Assembly: GCA_966250335.1 (NCBI GenBank) | Contig: CBINGZ010000002.1 | Location: 1-64,000, forward strand | Length of the DNA: 64,000 nt | DNA from: OLB7 sp966250335 | Lineage (GTDB): Bacteria; Bacteroidota; Ignavibacteria; OLB7 | Direction of reading: 5' to 3' | Part shown: positions 63,642-64,000 of the stretch, one piece after another | Layout: each line of letters begins with the position of its first letter | Numbering within the stretch: position 1 is the stretch's first letter | Notes under the pieces: model-generated | What the model saw: the letters and a program-made list of their open reading frames with translations, nothing else | Databases searched by the model: none | What the model was told of the DNA's origin: nothing | Position numbers and translations under genes: made by a program

Positions 63642-64000
63642 TTACGGGTTATCGGTACCGGACGGTGTACTGATAACCACCTGCACCGTTCGATTATAGA
63701 ATCGGCCTTCAGGTATATCGTTTCGGTACAGCGGTGAGGTTTCGCCCACCCCCTGACCGAACAACTGGGTGATCAGACCTCCCTTGACGTTCTTCTTCAG
63801 ACCGTTCACGACCGTGTTGGAGCGATCCTTCGAGAGCTTCAGGTTACGGTCGTCGAGACCGACGACGTCGGTATATCCCGTCACGAGAACCTTGGCGCCC
63901 GGACGGATATCGTCGTAGATATACTCCTTCAGAATCCTCTCGTTCAGCGGTCCCGCCTCCGGGCTGTCGAACTTGAAGAGCACCAGCGAGTAGCGGTCGA
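63642..64000 (-). CDS. OmpA-family protein, C-terminal part (cut by window edge)
   Basis: Only the last 118 or so codons are visible; the frame is open to the edge at 64000. The sequence has the OmpA peptidoglycan-binding fold: LVLFKFDSPEAGPLNERILKE, TGYTDVVGLDDRNLKLSKDRSNTV (matching the G-TD--G----N--LS--R pattern) and GQGVGETSPLYRNDIPEGRFYNRTVQVVI. It should bind peptidoglycan from the outer membrane. A strong terminator follows. The full architecture lies outside the window. Confidence 0.85.
   Translation of the reverse strand, partial: DRYSLVLFKFDSPEAGPLNERILKEYIYDDIRPGAKVLVTGYTDVVGLDDRNLKLSKDRSNTVVNGLKKNVKGGLITQLFGQGVGETSPLYRNDIPEGRFYNRTVQVVISTPSGTDNP

Overview
This looks like a chromosomal window from a GC-rich, Gram-negative member of the Bacteroidota/Chlorobiota side of the FCB group; a Kapaibacteria- or Ignavibacteria-like lineage is my best guess. 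Reasons: several large secreted proteins end in type IX secretion (T9SS) type A sorting domains; three intergenic regions carry the Bacteroidota-type promoter element TAnnTTTG or a one-base variant; complex I is the 11-subunit form without NuoE/F/G; and genes are present for Kdo (LPS), sphingolipid-type and hopanoid-type envelope lipids. I found no tRNA, rRNA, CRISPR array, insertion sequence or prophage.

Layout. (1) 69-22992, all minus strand: a block of secreted proteins probably read from a promoter near 23213-23243. In transcription order: an FG-GAP/ASPIC protein with T9SS tail, two giant proteins that resemble the two halves of a Bacteroidota RHS-type surface protein (1664 and about 994 aa), a LolA-like protein, two tandem-duplicated beta-propeller proteins with near-identical T9SS tails, a 2539-aa RHS protein with a variable AT-rich C-terminal tip, and a small AT-rich gene that may be its immunity gene. 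(2) 23274-36429, minus: nuoA-B-C-orf69-D-H-I-J-K-L-orf241-M-N, with two unrecognised genes inside the operon and odd extensions on NuoL (His-rich) and NuoI (Ala/Lys repeats). (3) 36618-38501: rpsA, with a good terminator, a Bacteroidota-type promoter and a leader of about 380 nt. (4) 39105-41409: a small secreted two-repeat protein, an SDR oxidoreductase and a DUF559-like protein. (5) 41583-44513: an ECF sigma factor, an anti-sigma factor fused to an outer-membrane barrel, and a lipoprotein. (6) 44593-49589: a methyltransferase/radical SAM pair, msrP, a candidate small RNA, gatC and kdsB. (7) 49759-58243: an 813-aa fusion of an alpha-oxoamine synthase (serine palmitoyltransferase type) with a GNAT-type acyltransferase; an outer-membrane protein, sulfite-oxidase-family enzyme and cytochrome c; a methylenetetrahydrofolate reductase fused to a homocysteine methyltransferase domain lacking its zinc ligands; and an HpnE-like desaturase. 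(8) 58334-64000, minus: a barrel protein, a 1341-aa IgGFc-binding/HYDIN-type T9SS protein, and the end of an OmpA-family gene cut by the window edge.

How it fits together: the window is dominated by the cell envelope. Most striking are the modular RHS/toxin locus with tip exchange and tandem duplication, the one-polypeptide candidate for two consecutive steps of ceramide synthesis, the anti-sigma/barrel protein that should span both membranes, and the decorated complex I operon. Long open frames antisense to the GC-rich genes are codon-bias shadows and were left out.
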